Positions 34,301 through 46,994 of a DNA stretch of 64,000 nucleotides are shown piece by piece. Origin of the DNA: Gyromitra esculenta (lineage: Eukaryota; Ascomycota; Pezizomycetes; Pezizales; Discinaceae). Numbering within the stretch: the first letter of the stretch is position 1; each line of letters opens with the position of its first letter. The DNA lies in assembly GCA_038503075.1 (NCBI GenBank), contig JBCAML010000017.1:372001-436000 (forward strand), read 5' to 3'. The notes beneath the pieces are model-generated. The model was not told the origin of the DNA and did no database searches. It saw only the letters and a program-made list of their open reading frames with translations. Made by a program: the position numbers and the translations under genes.

Positions 34301-36693
34301 GACAACCGAGGACGAGTGGAAGGTTATCGCACTACGCGAATATATATGGCGTATGGCACAGTCGAAACCTCGTTTGATATCGGAAGATACACCATCATCG
34401 ATGAATGCTACTATTTCGTTAGGGAGTCTAGCAATTACACCGCAGACAATCTTTTTCGACGAGAACGAAAACTTTTTTAGTTTGGCTACTGATGCGCCGC
34501 CTTCGGGGGTTAACAAGCCGCATACAATAGCAGACGCACTCTTAGATGCAAGCAAGACTATCGATGCGCCAAGAAGGAGTAACTCCAGGTTGCAGTCGAA
34601 GAGGCTGCAGGCGGTGGATATTCGACGTTCACGACTTACGAGCGATGGGATGTCGATATCTGGGTCCAGGCCAACGACACCTACCACCGAGACCACAGCG
34701 TCGCTGGGGGTTCCAGTAGTGACAGTAAGCGGGAGCAGCGAAAGCTCGACTGCTGCAAGTTCTGTCGATAATGGTAATGGCGCTCTCAACCCGCTATTGA
34801 GGCGGAAACCGAGTACACTTAGTCTACTAGCCCGAGGGCAAGAAGCAGGGAAAGCACCGCCGGAGACTGGAACAGTGTCCGCAACAGCGTTTGGGAGGGT
34901 TGAGCACCCTTTTACGGTGCATAGGAATGGAGACGCCGGAACGAAGGTCGTGGAGACGGTCGAGACACCTGTGTTTAAGTTCCGGGGTGCACATTCGTAT
35001 GATGGAAATGATCCACACATATTGAAACTCCTCGATTCGATGTATCTTCAGAACTACCCTAGCGACATTGTTGAGTTTGGACCCGCGATTGTACCTATTC
35101 CGACATTCCAGCGCAGGACCCCTATCAAGAAGAGTAATGGACGGATGGCTGGCGGAACGTGGAAGCCCGAGGGTGTAATGGTTGCACAGTTCGGCGAACA
35201 CACCGGTGCGATCAATCGGATTGTTGTTGCGTCGGATCATAATTTCTTCGTGACGGCGAGCGATGACGGTACTGTGAAAGTGTGGGATTCGAGTAGGCTA
35301 GAGAAGAATGTGGCGTTTAAGTCGAGACAGACACATAGACATGCACAAGGGGTGAAAGTGAAGGCACTGTGCTTCGTTGAGAACACGAGGTGCTTTGTGT
35401 CTGCTGGGACAGATGGTAGCGTACATGTTGTGAAGGTGGATTTCCAGCTCACGGGGCAGCAGGCGGCGAAGTATGGAAAGTTGAAGACTATGAGGAATTG
35501 GCAGTTGCCTGAGAAGGAGTATGCGGTTTGGATTGAGCATTTTAAGGCGGGTATGTTTTTTGGTCGCATTTTGAGTTGAGATTGGGTTCTCGTGCTAATT
35601 AGTTATAGACACTAACTCGGTGCTTCTTATCGCAACCAATAATTCGAATATCTACGCTTTGGATCTCAGAACTATGCTAGTATTATATACTCTGAAGAAT
35701 CCTGTTTTCCATGGTACCCCTACTTGCTTTTGTATAGACCGGAAGCACAATTGGTTAATCCTTGGTACCTCCCATGGCGTCCTCGACATGTGGGATCTCC
35801 GCTTCCAACTCCGTCTTAAAGCGTGGGGCCTCCCCGGCTCAGCGCCGATCCATCGCGTCGCTGTACATCCCTCCAAAGGTCGTGGAAAGTGGATTATTGT
35901 TGCCGGTGGCACTGGTCATGGCGAACTCTCAGTGTGGGACTGCGAAAAGACACAATGCCGAGAGGTATACCGTGCCGGCGGAGGCAAAGACAGCGGCAAG
36001 GGCCACGAACCATGGAACGTTGAGGACGAGAGCTCTGAGAAGATGCTAACTCGCTTCGCAACAACACCAACACATCTGGAATCTGGTGGTGGTATTGGGA
36101 ACGTTGATCGCGGGGTCCGCGCGTTTGTGGTTGGGCTAGATGTAGTTGAAGATAATCAGGACACGCGGCAACTTCCCGGGTTCATTATTTCTGCGGGTGC
36201 GGATAAAAAGATTAGGTTCTGGAACTGCGCGAAGGTTGAGTCATCGATGATCGTGAGCGGGCTGGATGCGGAGGAAACAAAACCAACGTTTACTACATCG
36301 CACCCGACGCCGACGCTTACACTTAACACCGAGCGTGTTCCCATGCCTCAAGGAGTTGTGGGATTAGAACCTGCTGCGACGGGGGGTAGGAGCTTGGTTC
36401 CGGGGCCGTCTACAGCTACAGGTGTGAGTGCGAGTGGAGGAGGAAGTGGGAAGAAGGCGGCGAAGGCGAGTGGGAGGACGCCCAGGAGTACGGTTATCAG
36501 TATGCAGCAACAACAGTTGTTAAAGAGCCATCTAGATTCGGTATTAGATGTATGTTCCCCTTTATATTTTCTGTTGGTTTAAAAGTGATATTAGAAGATT
36601 GCTAACGATTTATGATAGGTTGCATTTCTAGAGGTGCCGTACGGCATGATTATTAGCGTGGATAGAAGCGGAGTTATTTTCATTTATCAATGA
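31316..36693 (+). CDS. VPS15: Vps15, regulatory pseudokinase subunit of the Vps34 PI3-kinase complex
   Basis: Scaffold and activator of Vps34 on endosomes, vacuole and autophagosome membranes. Exons are 31316-31532, 31588-31708, 31778-32852, 33032-33725, 33786-33931, 34011-34192, 34262-35550, 35609-36549 and 36619-36693, giving 1579 residues. It starts MGQNYS, with the N-myristoylation glycine at position 2. The kinase-like domain has VVVKIF, HHGDIKAENVLV and SDFAPFKPTYLPEDNPAD (DFA in place of DFG), then YVAPERF. HEAT-like helical repeats follow (SPVNAHVFPEYILPKLVPFA), then a disordered linker, then a C-terminal WD40 propeller (GAINRIVVASDHNFFVTASD, HGVLDMWDLRFQLRLKAWG) ending VDRSGVIFIYQ. 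All nine exons keep one frame, and the length is near that of other fungal Vps15 proteins. Confidence 0.96.
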
Positions 36694-38126
36694 TCCTTCC
36701 CCTTCTTCTTTCTTGGATGTGTGGTGAATAGTTAGCGTGGTATCTTTTTTTTCTCAAGTTAGATAGAGGCGGTATGGAGCGGTTGAGACTGATGCTTGCT
36801 TTGACAGCTTACTTGCGGTTTGCGAGGTTAGCTTTTATCACACTGCAATAAAGTCTTGAGATTCAGCGTTTGGAGTTTGCAGATCACAAAAACGCCTGTA
36901 ATGAGGATATGAGTATACATGGATTGTATTTTAGCTTTTAGTTTACTTAGCTGGGTGTGGGGATAGTTATGTATGTATGCATATGAGGTATACAACACAT
37001 GAGGAAAGCTTCAATATATCTTGTTGGAAACCCCTTTCTTTCCAGAGTCACTTTGTTAGCTGTTTGGTGACAATATTCAGCGGTTTAATGTGGCAATTCA
37101 ACGAGTGACATTTCATGACATTGCCAAGACCATATATAGTAATAAACTTCGATATCAATGCAACTAAAACACATTGATCTCTACCAAAATTATAAATAGT
37201 GCTACAAAATCAAAAATGAAATGGAATTAATCTTTAGCACATACTGGCGCTTCCCTAACGACCGTTGAAGCCTTTTAATTAAAGGCTGATACCTTTTGGT
37301 TGCAACGTTAAAAGCCAGTAATCTTAGCAACATTCGCTGTTTTCTCACATCAGGCCGGCACCCTCCTATTGAAAATCGACTATAGTTGAAGTCCTTGTCT
37401 TGCTGTCTCATGGTCAAGAAATAGCCTAGGCGAGGGTTATCTGTTTCTGAGTTTGTATAAGTACGTGGGTGACATAGTTGAAAGAATGCATACACGTTTA
37501 GCGGGATGAGCAACAAATTCCCCACCGTGGATATTTCCGAACCAACATAAAAATTAATAAGCTGGTTATATAATGTATGTGTCCATAAACCAAGGCTACC
37601 GAATTCAATTCATACGTGTGTGAGAGAGATACAAGCAGCTAGGGGAACCAATACTGGCCTATGCACACCCACCCCCCGGAAACCACTTGCACCATAATAC
37701 GTCCATCTACACGGAATTACTATTTTATACTCCGAAGAAGCTTCGTTATTCTCTTAATTATGTATTTAACCTTCCCTAAGTTTCCCGCGAGGACTGTCGG
37801 CTCCACCAGTATATCGGACTAGATTAATACAGAGATATCAATCAATCAATACTACATGTATATATCTGAAAATCTTAATTTAGGGACAAAAACCCCGAAA
37901 AATTTCTTTGACGAAACGATCCCTCAAAATCTATTTCGAAATGGTCCTATTTCTCATTCATCCAGGGCAGTATTTTTTTCGTTGCTCCTAGCGCTGGCTC
38001 GCTAGTTCCAAGAATCTAGGCGTGTTCCACGAAACTAGCGTCCCGCCCATCCACGTGCAGGGGCTCTACAAACCTTAAATCGTCACCCCAACATCAACCA
38101 ACCCCCACCACCACCAAACCTCGACC
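36694..38126. other. 1.4-kb intergenic region VPS15 / DAD3
   Basis: No supported gene. An AT-rich 107-codon minus-strand frame (37202-37525) has no recognisable features. A TACATGTA palindrome is at 37853-37860. The last 100 bases before DAD3 hold a CACGAAA word (38028-38034). Confidence 0.4.
38028..38034 (+). promoter_or_regulatory. Candidate SCB (CACGAAA) cell-cycle box upstream of DAD3
   Basis: CACGAAA matches the core of the Swi4/Swi6-type box used at G1/S. It lies 93 bases before the DAD3 start. A seven-base word can occur by chance, so this is a candidate only. Confidence 0.25.
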
Positions 38127-38539
38127 ATGTCCAATACACCCTCCGGTGACCCGCCCCCCAGTCTCCTCGCCGGAAATGGGCCTGGCCAAACATTAACACC
38201 TCTAGAACAAGAAGTTCTCGACGAATATGCGCGGTTGCTTGAGAACATGAACAGGGTCCACTCCCCTCTACCCCCGCCAGGGTCATAGTAGAGCCCCAAA
38301 ACTGATGAAAAGGACATAAATAGCTCTCGAACTCAATCGCAGACATAGCTGGTACCCCCACCGCCAAAATCCTAGACTCGTTACGAAACCTCGAGCGGAA
38401 GACCGGGCTGGTATTTACGCTGCTAAAGGCATCCGTGTATTCGATGGTGCTGCAGCAGCAGCTAGATGTGGAAAATCGAGAGGCAGAGGAAGAAGCGGAT
38501 GAGGATCATGATATGGAGATGGATGGTGGGTATAATTGA
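38127..38539 (+). CDS. DAD3: DASH/Dam1 complex subunit Dad3
   Basis: Subunit of the fungal outer-kinetochore DASH ring that couples kinetochores to microtubule plus ends. Exons are 38127-38255 and 38324-38539, giving 114 residues. After a Pro/Ser/Gly-rich N-terminus comes the family core TPLEQEVLDEYARLLENMNR, then the intron, then LSNSIADIAGTPTAKILDSL and LERKTGLVFTLLKASVYSMV. The C-terminal tail is acidic (EEEADEDHDMEMD), as in other filamentous fungi. The intron contains a good branch-site-like CTGATGA before its AG. A second DASH subunit, DAD1, lies 10.5 kb away in this window. Confidence 0.94.
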
Positions 38540-39129
38540 TGGGTTAGTTGATATGTGTGGGGGGCTAGGCTATTAGCTTTGTTAGATGATACACGTGCCC
38601 ATGGTTTCCCCCGTAGACACATAATTTGGGCGTTAATGTTTTTTTCCCAGTGCTACTATATACTATTTGAACACCACCTCGGCTTCTGAGAGCTAATTGA
38701 CTGATACTCTCATATTTCGCGAGAGCACACCTCTTTGGTGGATTTTGGCCGGGGGTAATTTTGAGGAATCTAGAGTACACGTGTACGATATGATATTTAT
38801 CATGGTCAATCGATGAGAAAACATTCTTGATATACTAAAAATATACAAAGAACTAAAACCAAAACCAAAAATAAATAAAACACGACCCAGCAATTCCCAA
38901 CTCAAGGACAAAAAAAGTTTCCATTTTTCACTCCCAGACGTAGACGAACTATGGGAGAAAAGAGAGCCTAGCTAAGAGGGTTTAAAAATAAAGGCGGAAA
39001 CAAGAAAGAAAAAAAACCATTTAAATTACGCCTCTATGTTTTCTCCACTACAAGTTTCTGAGAGAAGAGTGAAACTACGAGGCCACCCAGAAAAATCCTC
39101 CTACTCATGGATGCCATCTAGATTCATTT
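38540..39129. other. Convergent intergenic region DAD3 / glutaredoxin
   Basis: 590 AT-rich bases between two convergent stop codons. It likely holds both 3' UTRs. No gene seen. Confidence 0.45.
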
Positions 39130-40008
39130 CTACGCATGGACAGTTTTATCTTTCATAAAGTCAGGATCATTCGAAAACTCTTCCTTGACCTGTTCATCCG
39201 CGCATCGTTAGACACCATCTCAACACAATCATCAAAACCCAAGGCAAAACTCACGATATCCAATCCGCCTACCAAGTTCCCATTAAGATAGAGCTGTGGA
39301 TAAGTTGGCCAATCTGAAAACAGCTTAAGTCCCTGCCTAACCTCATCATCCGCCAAAATATTAAAAAACCCATAGCGAACCCCCTTCTCCCTCAGCAGCG
39401 CCACCAGCTGCCTCGAGAACCCACACTGTGGCGAAGCCGGAGTACCCTTCATAAACAACATAACAGGAGCAGCCTTCACGAGTTTCCCCAGACGAGTGTT
39501 AATATCCTCCTCGGCCTCCTCGGCAGCCGATTCATTGGCGTCTCCATTCGCTGCTGCAGTCATCGGGGGGGCGGTGGTGGATAGCTGCGGCGGAAGAGCA
39601 AGTCCCGCAACACCGGAAGATTTCTCGATCGCGTTTCCCAGCTCTTTGGGGTCTGCGCCAGAAATGCGTTTTAAGATTTTTCCATCCCTTTGGAGAACAA
39701 AGTATGGGACGGCGGCGACGTCGTAGAATTCGCTGATGTCGGGGATCTCATCGGCGTCGACGGAGAGGAAGAGAATTTTGTCACTGGTGGTGTTGGCGGC
39801 AAGGGTCTTGAAAACTCTAAGGTTTTCACTATTGTCAATTTCTACATCATCCAGTAGCACGAGGGGGAGAGCGATCTTACCCGTTCATAAGCTTGCATGG
39901 CTCTGCCCAAGGAGTGTGGAAGTTCAGAGCAATGAGTAAATCCGCCGGTGCTTCAGCGAGGATGTCATCGAACTCCTTTTTGGTCGTGATTTCTTTGACC
40001 TCGGCCAT
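39130..40008 (-). CDS. GRX4: Cytosolic/nuclear monothiol glutaredoxin (Grx3/4 type)
   Basis: Thioredoxin-glutaredoxin fusion of the Grx3/Grx4 family. It binds a bridging [2Fe-2S] cluster with glutathione and controls iron homeostasis, for instance iron-responsive transcription factors. Exons are 40008-39881, 39828-39255 and 39189-39130, giving 253 residues. The thioredoxin-like domain (1-115) has WAEPC at 34-38, a single-cysteine relic of the WCGPC site. An Ala/Glu-rich linker follows, then the glutaredoxin domain with the monothiol site CGFS at 178-181, WPTYPQLYLNGNLVGG and GLDIVKEE. Intron 1 is short (52 bases); the tempting acceptor 13 bases earlier would break the frame. The match to YAH1 (Fe-S synthesis) in the same window is thematic, not an operon. 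Confidence 0.93.
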
Positions 40009-41039
40009 AGCTAGCAGTTGATTGTAGATGGTTGGGGGGGCGGCGATAAAGGTTGACGTTGTCGAGGGTTTTTAATCTGATTGACTTTGAGCAAGGTGAT
40101 CTGATAAAGTTGACGGGGCGGTGGGCATCGCGGGGTCGGCCAAGAGGAAAGCGGCGGGATGACGTGCTTGTGTTGGTTGATAAGCCAAAACCCTTTTGGG
40201 GCGTGGGTTAGGGTTAAAAAAATGAAACCCTTCGCGTTTATTACTTATTGGTTTACTTATTCAATAGGGAATTCTCGATAACAAGATGGTGCTCACATCT
40301 TTATTTAAACAATGCGCCATGGCTCAAGCAAACAACCCCGCCGCGAGGCAACGCGAAAATACGGGGTGAGATAGAAGCCTGCCCTAGCCTACGTGCCTGG
40401 TATTAGAGTAATAGGAGATATACGGGATAGCGATGACAGTGCGAGACTTCATGACTGCGTAAATGTTGGGATGGGTCAAGGTTTTGATTTTACCTACCGA
40501 TAACTAGTTGCAACATAGAGCCTTGCTCTCACATGCATAACGTCAGGCCACACTATCACTAACTTACCAGTACTGATGTAACTATCCCGGAGCTGGAAAC
40601 AGGAACTGCGGGGGGAATCAATTACTTAATTCTCTACATGTTGCAGCGCAAGCCCGTGTATATACTTGTAAAATATACAGTCTCTAGAACTCCCCGGGTT
40701 CCCATGGCTCGGGCCTATATCTATCACTAATTTCCGTTTCCAAACCGCCCAGAAATCAACCCCGGAGGGAATTGCGATAACCGAGTGATATTTCATGACG
40801 CAACATGTAAAGTAGCATAAGTAATTTTCTATGCTCTATAAAACTAAAACTGAAGTAAGAAACCTAAGCTCGTGATTTTTCCTACATCGCTCCGTAAAAA
40901 AACCCTTTCCAACCAACGACTAGAACTACTAGAACTACACACATACGAGATAATCATACACAGTCGCACTAATTAAGTTTTCACCTTTCCTCAGCGTAGA
41001 TAGACACACGGACAGTTACTCTGTGGTTAGAGTAGTCCA
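40009..41039. other. Intergenic, no gene seen
   Basis: About 1 kb between the glutaredoxin start and the HIR1 stop. It includes the glutaredoxin promoter and probably the HIR1 3' UTR. No coding frame of quality. Confidence 0.4.
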
Positions 41040-44000
41040 CTAATCACCATCCTTCAAGAAATCGAGTATGTTTGCGTACGGCACAGTAATACGTTGTAGG
41101 TCACGATGTTTGCCTAGTAATCACCAACCAAATTAGCGTTTCCCCAGTTATATTGACATTTAATCCAAGGATGCACAAACCAATGGCGAGTAAAATGCCC
41201 TCTAGCAATTCCTTTTTGTTCCACCCGACAATCTCTCCATCCCCATTGTCCACCTCCTCTTCCTCATCCTCATCCACATCCAACCTTCCCATAAAATCTC
41301 TCAACAGCTCCTCAACTTTCCCCTTCATCCCCTCTGCTGCAATTCGCCTCGCGTACATAAAGAGATAGTTCTTAAATTCCTCCTTGGCACCAAGCGCTAC
41401 CGCTGCTGCTATTCTATTCTCCAGGTGCGCAACTGATACTGCAGTTTCAAACCCTTCGAACCCTTCCCTGTTAAGCAAAGACTTGACGATCCGCTGCAGG
41501 AAGCGACCACGGCCATGGAGAAGAACTTCGTTGGTTGTTCGACGTTCTAGGTGCGGGATAATGCCTGCGGAAATGGCGGGGTTACGGGGGTCAGGTGGGT
41601 TGTCCGATGAGGATTGCGAAGCACGAGATGACCCAGTGGTGTCCCAGTATTGAGAACCGATGGCCCACCAAGCCTCTGTTAGTTTCATCCAGGTAAACAT
41701 GTCCTTTGAGTACAAGTATCCATCCCCGTTAGACAAAGTGACGATGAGTGTGCCCTCGGAATTTATACCAGCCTCTGTTACGGCTTCCGCTTTGGAGAGG
41801 CCGTCGGCTTTTTGATAGGTACTCGCGATATCCAATATCGGCGCTAACGATACTGGTGGATGCGGTGATTTCATAGTCTTGATGTTCCTATTTCACTAAG
41901 GTCAGCGACTGCGAGCATCAACTCAAATGGCTTGACACTCACCACACATGTGCTACTCCTACAGCGCTCACGCACATTAACCACCATCCCCTACAATCGA
42001 GAAAACAGGGTTGCGCCTCAATCACCAGCCCATTCAGAATCCTCCTTCCCACGGGTGAAAAAATATGTAAACTTCCATCTTCACAAGCCGCACACCAAAA
42101 GTTGCTATTCCCGGTCACCAATAGGACCGCTTTCGGGAGAAAATCCATCCACAGCACCTGACCACGTTTTGTGATAGTAAGACGTGTCGGCTCCTTATCA
42201 GTAGCACTTCTCGAATTTCTCGCATCAAACACAGTATCTTCCGATGATAACCCAGAACCCTGGGCAGAAGTGGAACTTGATGCGCCAATGCTAGGTACAT
42301 TGGCGGAGGGTAGTCCAGTGGCATCGATGACTCTGTTAACAAAGGTTCTAACTCTCGGGACAGCCAATCGCACTGGACTAGGCGCCAGAGCCGGAGAAAC
42401 AACAGCCGGTCTGATAAATTCTGGCGTTTCTAATGGCCCGACACTCCCGAGAGCATTCCCATTTGCTATGACTGCTACTCGTTTCCCGTTAGCGGTTGGC
42501 TGGTGCTGTTCCTCTTCTCCCTCCTCGGGCATAGGCGCTTTGCGCTTGTTTCCAATGAGGAGGGCAGGCATTCCGCCCTTTGGCAGCCCATCATACGGAC
42601 GTGTGAGATCAAGTTCATTCTTTGGACCATTATTTGCAGCTGAATTATTATTAGCAGCAGCGTGAAGAAGGTGGGCGTTTGGAAGGTTTGACCGGTGGCC
42701 ACCGCCTCTTTATTAAACATAAAAATTAGTACGGTTTATTGAGACGTTACAATCGATAAAGCAAGAGCATAGAACTAACGTTGAAACTAGTAGAGGCGCA
42801 ACCCTCTTTTTGCCATCTTTGGTGATTGTGACCTTCTGTTTATACGGTTTTTCCGGTGCTTTCTCTACCGCGACGATTTTTTCTGGCTCTGGCGCTCGTT
42901 GCTGCTGCTGCATTTGCCATTGTGGGCCAGGATTCATTCCGGAATTGGCCATCTGAGTATCCCCGCCTTGTGCGCCAGCATTATTTCCATCCATCATAAG
43001 TTCCCCCATTCTTCCTTCCACTTCCCTTCTCTCGCCATCCCTAGCCTTCTCTTCTAGCCTGACGCTCTCGGTACCCTCTGGTAACGTTGCCCCTCTCCTA
43101 CCAGCACCAAACTTCTGTAGGATCCTCTCATTTTCCTCCAGTCCAAGCACGTATCCTAGATCACCGTCCTCAAAGCAGATACACGTAATTGTTCCATCCA
43201 AAGAAGATACAAACAAAGTCCTCCCATCAGGGCTCCATGTTAAATCTGAAATGGCCTTTGTTGCTAGATCTTGAGTGATTATTAAAGGACGCGGATTCGA
43301 TGTATTCCAGATCGAAAGCGCCTTATCTTGACCCGCGCATGCAATCACAGTGACGGGAGTAGACTGTTGTGTTCCCGGGATAATCGGTTGCTTTGAGAAC
43401 ATCCTAGGAGCAAATGCGCAAACTTCCACCGGACCTTCATGTCCAATTAAGTTGATCTCGCTGTCCCAGTTTCCACGGTTTATGATAGCCACCGAACTGA
43501 CTGGACCATTTACCGCATTCGCAGCTGCGATGTGAGAACCATCCGGGGACCATGAGCACCGGCGGAAATATGTTGTCAAAGGTGAATCTTTAAACGGACC
43601 GGTAATGGATGTCTCCAGGGTGAAATTTGTCTGCTGGTCATGAGCGGTTGCGTTGGCTGCTGGGGAAGTGAATCGGAAAATCTTAATGCTTCTATCGTCG
43701 CTAGCAGTCGCAAAGTACTTGTTTGCCGGATCGAAAGTGAGACCCTTAACATGCGACTGATGGACATCTAGCCTTTTCAACCTTTCAAATGTGCTTCCAG
43801 ACCAAATAATAACCTTGGAATCCAATCCCACCGACACCAAGATCGAAGAATCAGCAGACCACCCAACATCCTGCACGTCGTTGTCGTGCCCCGCCAGCCT
43901 CCTGTAAGTCCTCCATGTCTCAGCATGCGGAGCTTCGTTGGACCCGAATGAGGGACGAGCTGATGGAACTGCGTTAAGGTCTCGCTCGTAGACTAGGACA

Positions 44001-44485
44001 ATTTTATCATCAGATCCGGAAGCAAGATAGCGATTATTGCCGGAGAAGCGGACAGTTAGAACTGCGCCGGAATGGTGTGATAGAGAACACAGTTGCTTAG
44101 GAAGAGTAGTAGCTTTATCTTCAGCGGATTTGTGGATGGCTGCCGTGGACCAGATTCGGACATTACCATCTATAACGAGGTTGTCAGTCAAGTAGCTAGC
44201 TTGCAAGCTAGCGAGACGTGAGAGACGTACCTAGACCACCAGTAGCCAATCGCTCCCCGTCGGGAGAGACATGACAAGAGTAAACTTCAATGGGTTTTTT
44301 GTCGGCTGTTGATAGCAATAAGACAAAAGTGGAGGGAGGGTAGGAGTTAGTTAAGCTTAATGATTTTTTTCCAGAATCTCATCAAAGAGAAGACGCAAGC
44401 TGGAGAGCGCAACACGTTGGTCCTGGGAGAAATGTCTGTACATACCAGCAGAATGGGTTAGCCATTGAGGCCTGATGAAGTGCAT
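41040..44485 (-). CDS. HIR1: HIR1 / HIRA-type histone chaperone subunit
   Basis: WD-repeat subunit of the HIR histone H3-H4 chaperone, which deposits histones outside S phase and represses histone genes. Exons are 44485-44446, 44305-44231, 44169-42780, 42707-41943, 41887-41181 and 41113-41040, giving 1016 residues. It begins MHFIRPQWLTHSADKKPIEV, the conserved N-terminus. The propeller carries DGERLATGGLDGNVRIWST, RYLASGSDDKIVLVYERD and RRCSWSPDGSHIAAANAVNG. A linker with the HIRA B-domain-like KQKVTITKDGKKRVAPLLVS precedes the C-terminal HIRA domain (ILDIASTYQKADGLSKAEAV; EVLLHGRGRFLQRIVKSLLN). The exon 3/4 acceptor (TAAAG) is the least certain splice; the others are well supported by frame. 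A Gln-rich patch (QMQQQQR) lies in the linker. Confidence 0.93.
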
Positions 44486-45031
44486 GGCTGATGGTTTGGG
44501 GGGCAGGTGCTTTGAGGGCTCTAGCAACCGTTCATGGAGCAGCACCTTCGAGACGCGTAGAGCAGAGGTGGTAGCTGGAGATGGGCGTCAGGTAGAGGCA
44601 GTTGGTGATGGTGATGATGGCGATGGCGATGGTGATGGAGGTGTTGATAGCTGGAGATCCCCAAGTGGCAGCAAGGCGTCAGTACGTAGAGAAGAGAACG
44701 AAGAAGAAGAGACGCGGGAACGTGTTGCGATGTGCAGGGGCCTGCCTCGACCCAACCCGCCAACTCTCTTTCAGCCGCTACAGACGCCAAATTTTCTTAC
44801 CGCGTCTAAAGTGATAGCTGGCGCTTATGCCACAGCTCCCTTGCTCGCTTGGCATGCTGGGACTGCTCTTTGCCCAAACAGAATAGCCCCACCACACACT
44901 CCCACACAACCAACGCAACTTCTTCCCGGAAAATAATACCCAATTCACACCGACATCGCCAACTACACTCGACAACCCTCGACAGCCAAACCAACACCAA
45001 CAAACACCCCAGCCCACCGACAGCAGCAAAA
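44486..45031. promoter_or_regulatory. Divergent region HIR1 / RPL15
   Basis: 546 bases between divergent starts. A GGTGATGGTGATGATGGCGATG-like imperfect triplet run lies at 44603-44645. The side next to RPL15 is CA- and C-rich (44880-45025), typical of highly expressed fungal leaders. No supported gene. Confidence 0.5.
44553..44558. promoter_or_regulatory. Candidate MCB (ACGCGT) box upstream of HIR1
   Basis: The ACGCGT palindrome lies 68 bases upstream of the HIR1 start codon. This is the core bound by MBF at G1/S in yeasts. It is one of only a handful of ACGCGT words noticed in the window; no functional proof. Confidence 0.25.
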
Positions 45032-45976
45032 ATGGGAGCTCTCAAGTACGTCGAGGAAATCCAGAAGAAGAAGCAGAGCGACATCCTCCGCTTCCTTCTC
45101 CGTGTCCGCTGCTGGGAACTCCGCTCCCTCAATGTCATCCACCGTGCCTCTCGTCCCTCTCGTCCCGACAAGGCTCGTCGCCTCGGGTACAAGGCCAAGC
45201 AAGGTTACGTGATCTACCGTATCCGTGTTCGCCGTGGAGGACGCAAGAGGCCCGCCCCCAAGGGAGCCACCTACGGAAAGGTTATTTCTCAATACCCACT
45301 CAATTCCTTGGGAAGCAAATAAAGAAATGCAGTTGCTGACTTTGACTCTTTCTACGGATTAGCCGACCAACCAAGGGTTAGTCCTGAGTTCCTCTTTCTC
45401 GTTGCTATCTTCATTGATAAAGGAGATTTGGAACTTCAGAGACATCTGGAATCCCTGTTTTCTTATCGACGAACGATAAACGGCAATTGCTACTAGGAAA
45501 ATCTTTAAAATGCTGACCATCAATTCATAGTATCAACCAGCTCAAATACCAGCGTTCGCTCCGTTCCACCGCTGAGGAGCGTGTTGGACGTCGCTGTGCC
45601 AATTTGCGTGTATTGAGTGAGTGAACTCCACTACTTTCTTTTATCTACTTTCAACAGACAGCCACCATTCACCGCTCTCGAACTTCTTCCACTAACAACC
45701 CCTCCCTCTCCAGATTCCTACTGGATCAACCAGGACTCGACCTACAAGTACTTTGAAGTCATCCTCGTCGACCCCCAGCACAAGGCTATCCGTCGTGATG
45801 CCCGCATCAACTGGATTGTAAACCCTGTCCACAAGCACCGTGAACTCCGCGGTCTCACTGCCACTGGCAAGAAGAGCAGGGGCCTCAACAAGGGCCATCG
45901 TTACAACAAGACTACCGCTGGCAGGAGGAAGACCTGGAAGCGTCTCAACACCCAGAGCTACTGGAGATACCGTTAA
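45032..45976 (+). CDS. RPL15: 60S ribosomal protein eL15
   Basis: Structural protein of the large ribosomal subunit. Exons are 45032-45280, 45363-45376, 45531-45616 and 45714-45976, giving 203 residues, the standard length. It begins [20 protein letters not shown] and contains [20 protein letters not shown], the spliced [18 protein letters not shown], then [19 protein letters not shown] and ends [11 protein letters not shown]. Exon 2 is only 14 bases (coding PTNQ plus two bases) and is required to restore the conserved GATYGKPTNQGIN block. Codon use is biased to C/G-ending codons, as expected of a highly expressed gene. Intron 2 (154 bases) is the longest. Confidence 0.97.
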
Positions 45977-46994
45977 GCGTATCGTCGCCGTTCTGCTTGA
46001 CGGCGTGTTGCGCGCGATGGGTTTGGGGTGCTTTGGGAGAGGAGATAAAATCTTGTCTTGTACGGTATATTAAAAAAATTAAGGGCATGATGGTTGGGTC
46101 TTGGGGTTTGAGAAATGTGAATTTTCTACCTCTCGAAATGGCGTTCGGTTGAGGCTTTTTCTTTCTTTTTTTCTAAGGTTGCTTTGCGCTGCTATATGAA
46201 CATCTTATGACAATTTACCATAACTTGCTGCCTCTCTCCAAATAAATGAACCATCATCCCGAATTTTGTAATATCACGAAATCCAGGACTGCCCAAAAGT
46301 CCCGTCTCGAATCAGGCCCGACCTGGCTTAGCTCGTTTCTGTCGTTTAGCTCAAGACAATTAAAAACCTTGAGCCATTCAACAACCAACGCTGAAACTCT
46401 GCATCCAATTCCCGAGGCGAAAGGTATTTACATAAAAAATATTATGCTGTGTAAGCCTTTCGTCTCTAAACCCCCCTGCCATGACACTCGAAATCTTAAG
46501 AGTATAGTTAAATCACAGTGCGAGAAACGTAGCGCTTCTGATAGTTAAACCGTGTATTAAGAGCTTTGATCCAAGGGCATTCTGGAGAAGCCATGAATTC
46601 CCAGTCACTGAAACTATATGCGTGCTCCTCCAAGATTTTATTTTGGAGCTTTAGCACTAGGTACATGTAGTTCACTCATCTGTACTGTATATACCGGTCA
46701 GATTCGACCTAGTGCTAGCGTGTGGCTTGCACGTAGAAAACCCTCGGTCCACATTCACCGCAATATCAGGTTTATTTCAAGATAGCGCCGAGTCGTACCA
46801 GAACAGTATATAGAGTATACATACGAGGAGAATCTCTCGGGTTCAAGTATTAGAGAGAAAAGGTGGGAGGAAGCTGACATCCTACGAGACCTGGGTAATG
46901 GAACATGCCTTGGGAGGCCTCTACAGTAATGTTAGAAGAAGCTTATTTTTCGTTTTTTTCTCTCGGGTCTACATACTGACATATATCGAGTCTC
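45977..46994. other. Intergenic after RPL15
   Basis: No supported gene. A 100-codon plus-strand frame at 46246-46548 lacks any recognisable feature. A TACATGTA palindrome is at 46662-46669. Confidence 0.4.

Noticed and set aside
37202..37525. 107-codon minus-strand reading frame
   Set aside because: No recognised motif, AT-rich codons and no neighbouring exon. It is kept only as a note in the intergenic entry.
45377..45530. snoRNA inside RPL15 intron 2
   Set aside because: There is a UGAUAA word near the 5' side and CUGA near the 3' side, but no good C-box consensus, no terminal stem and no convincing guide element.
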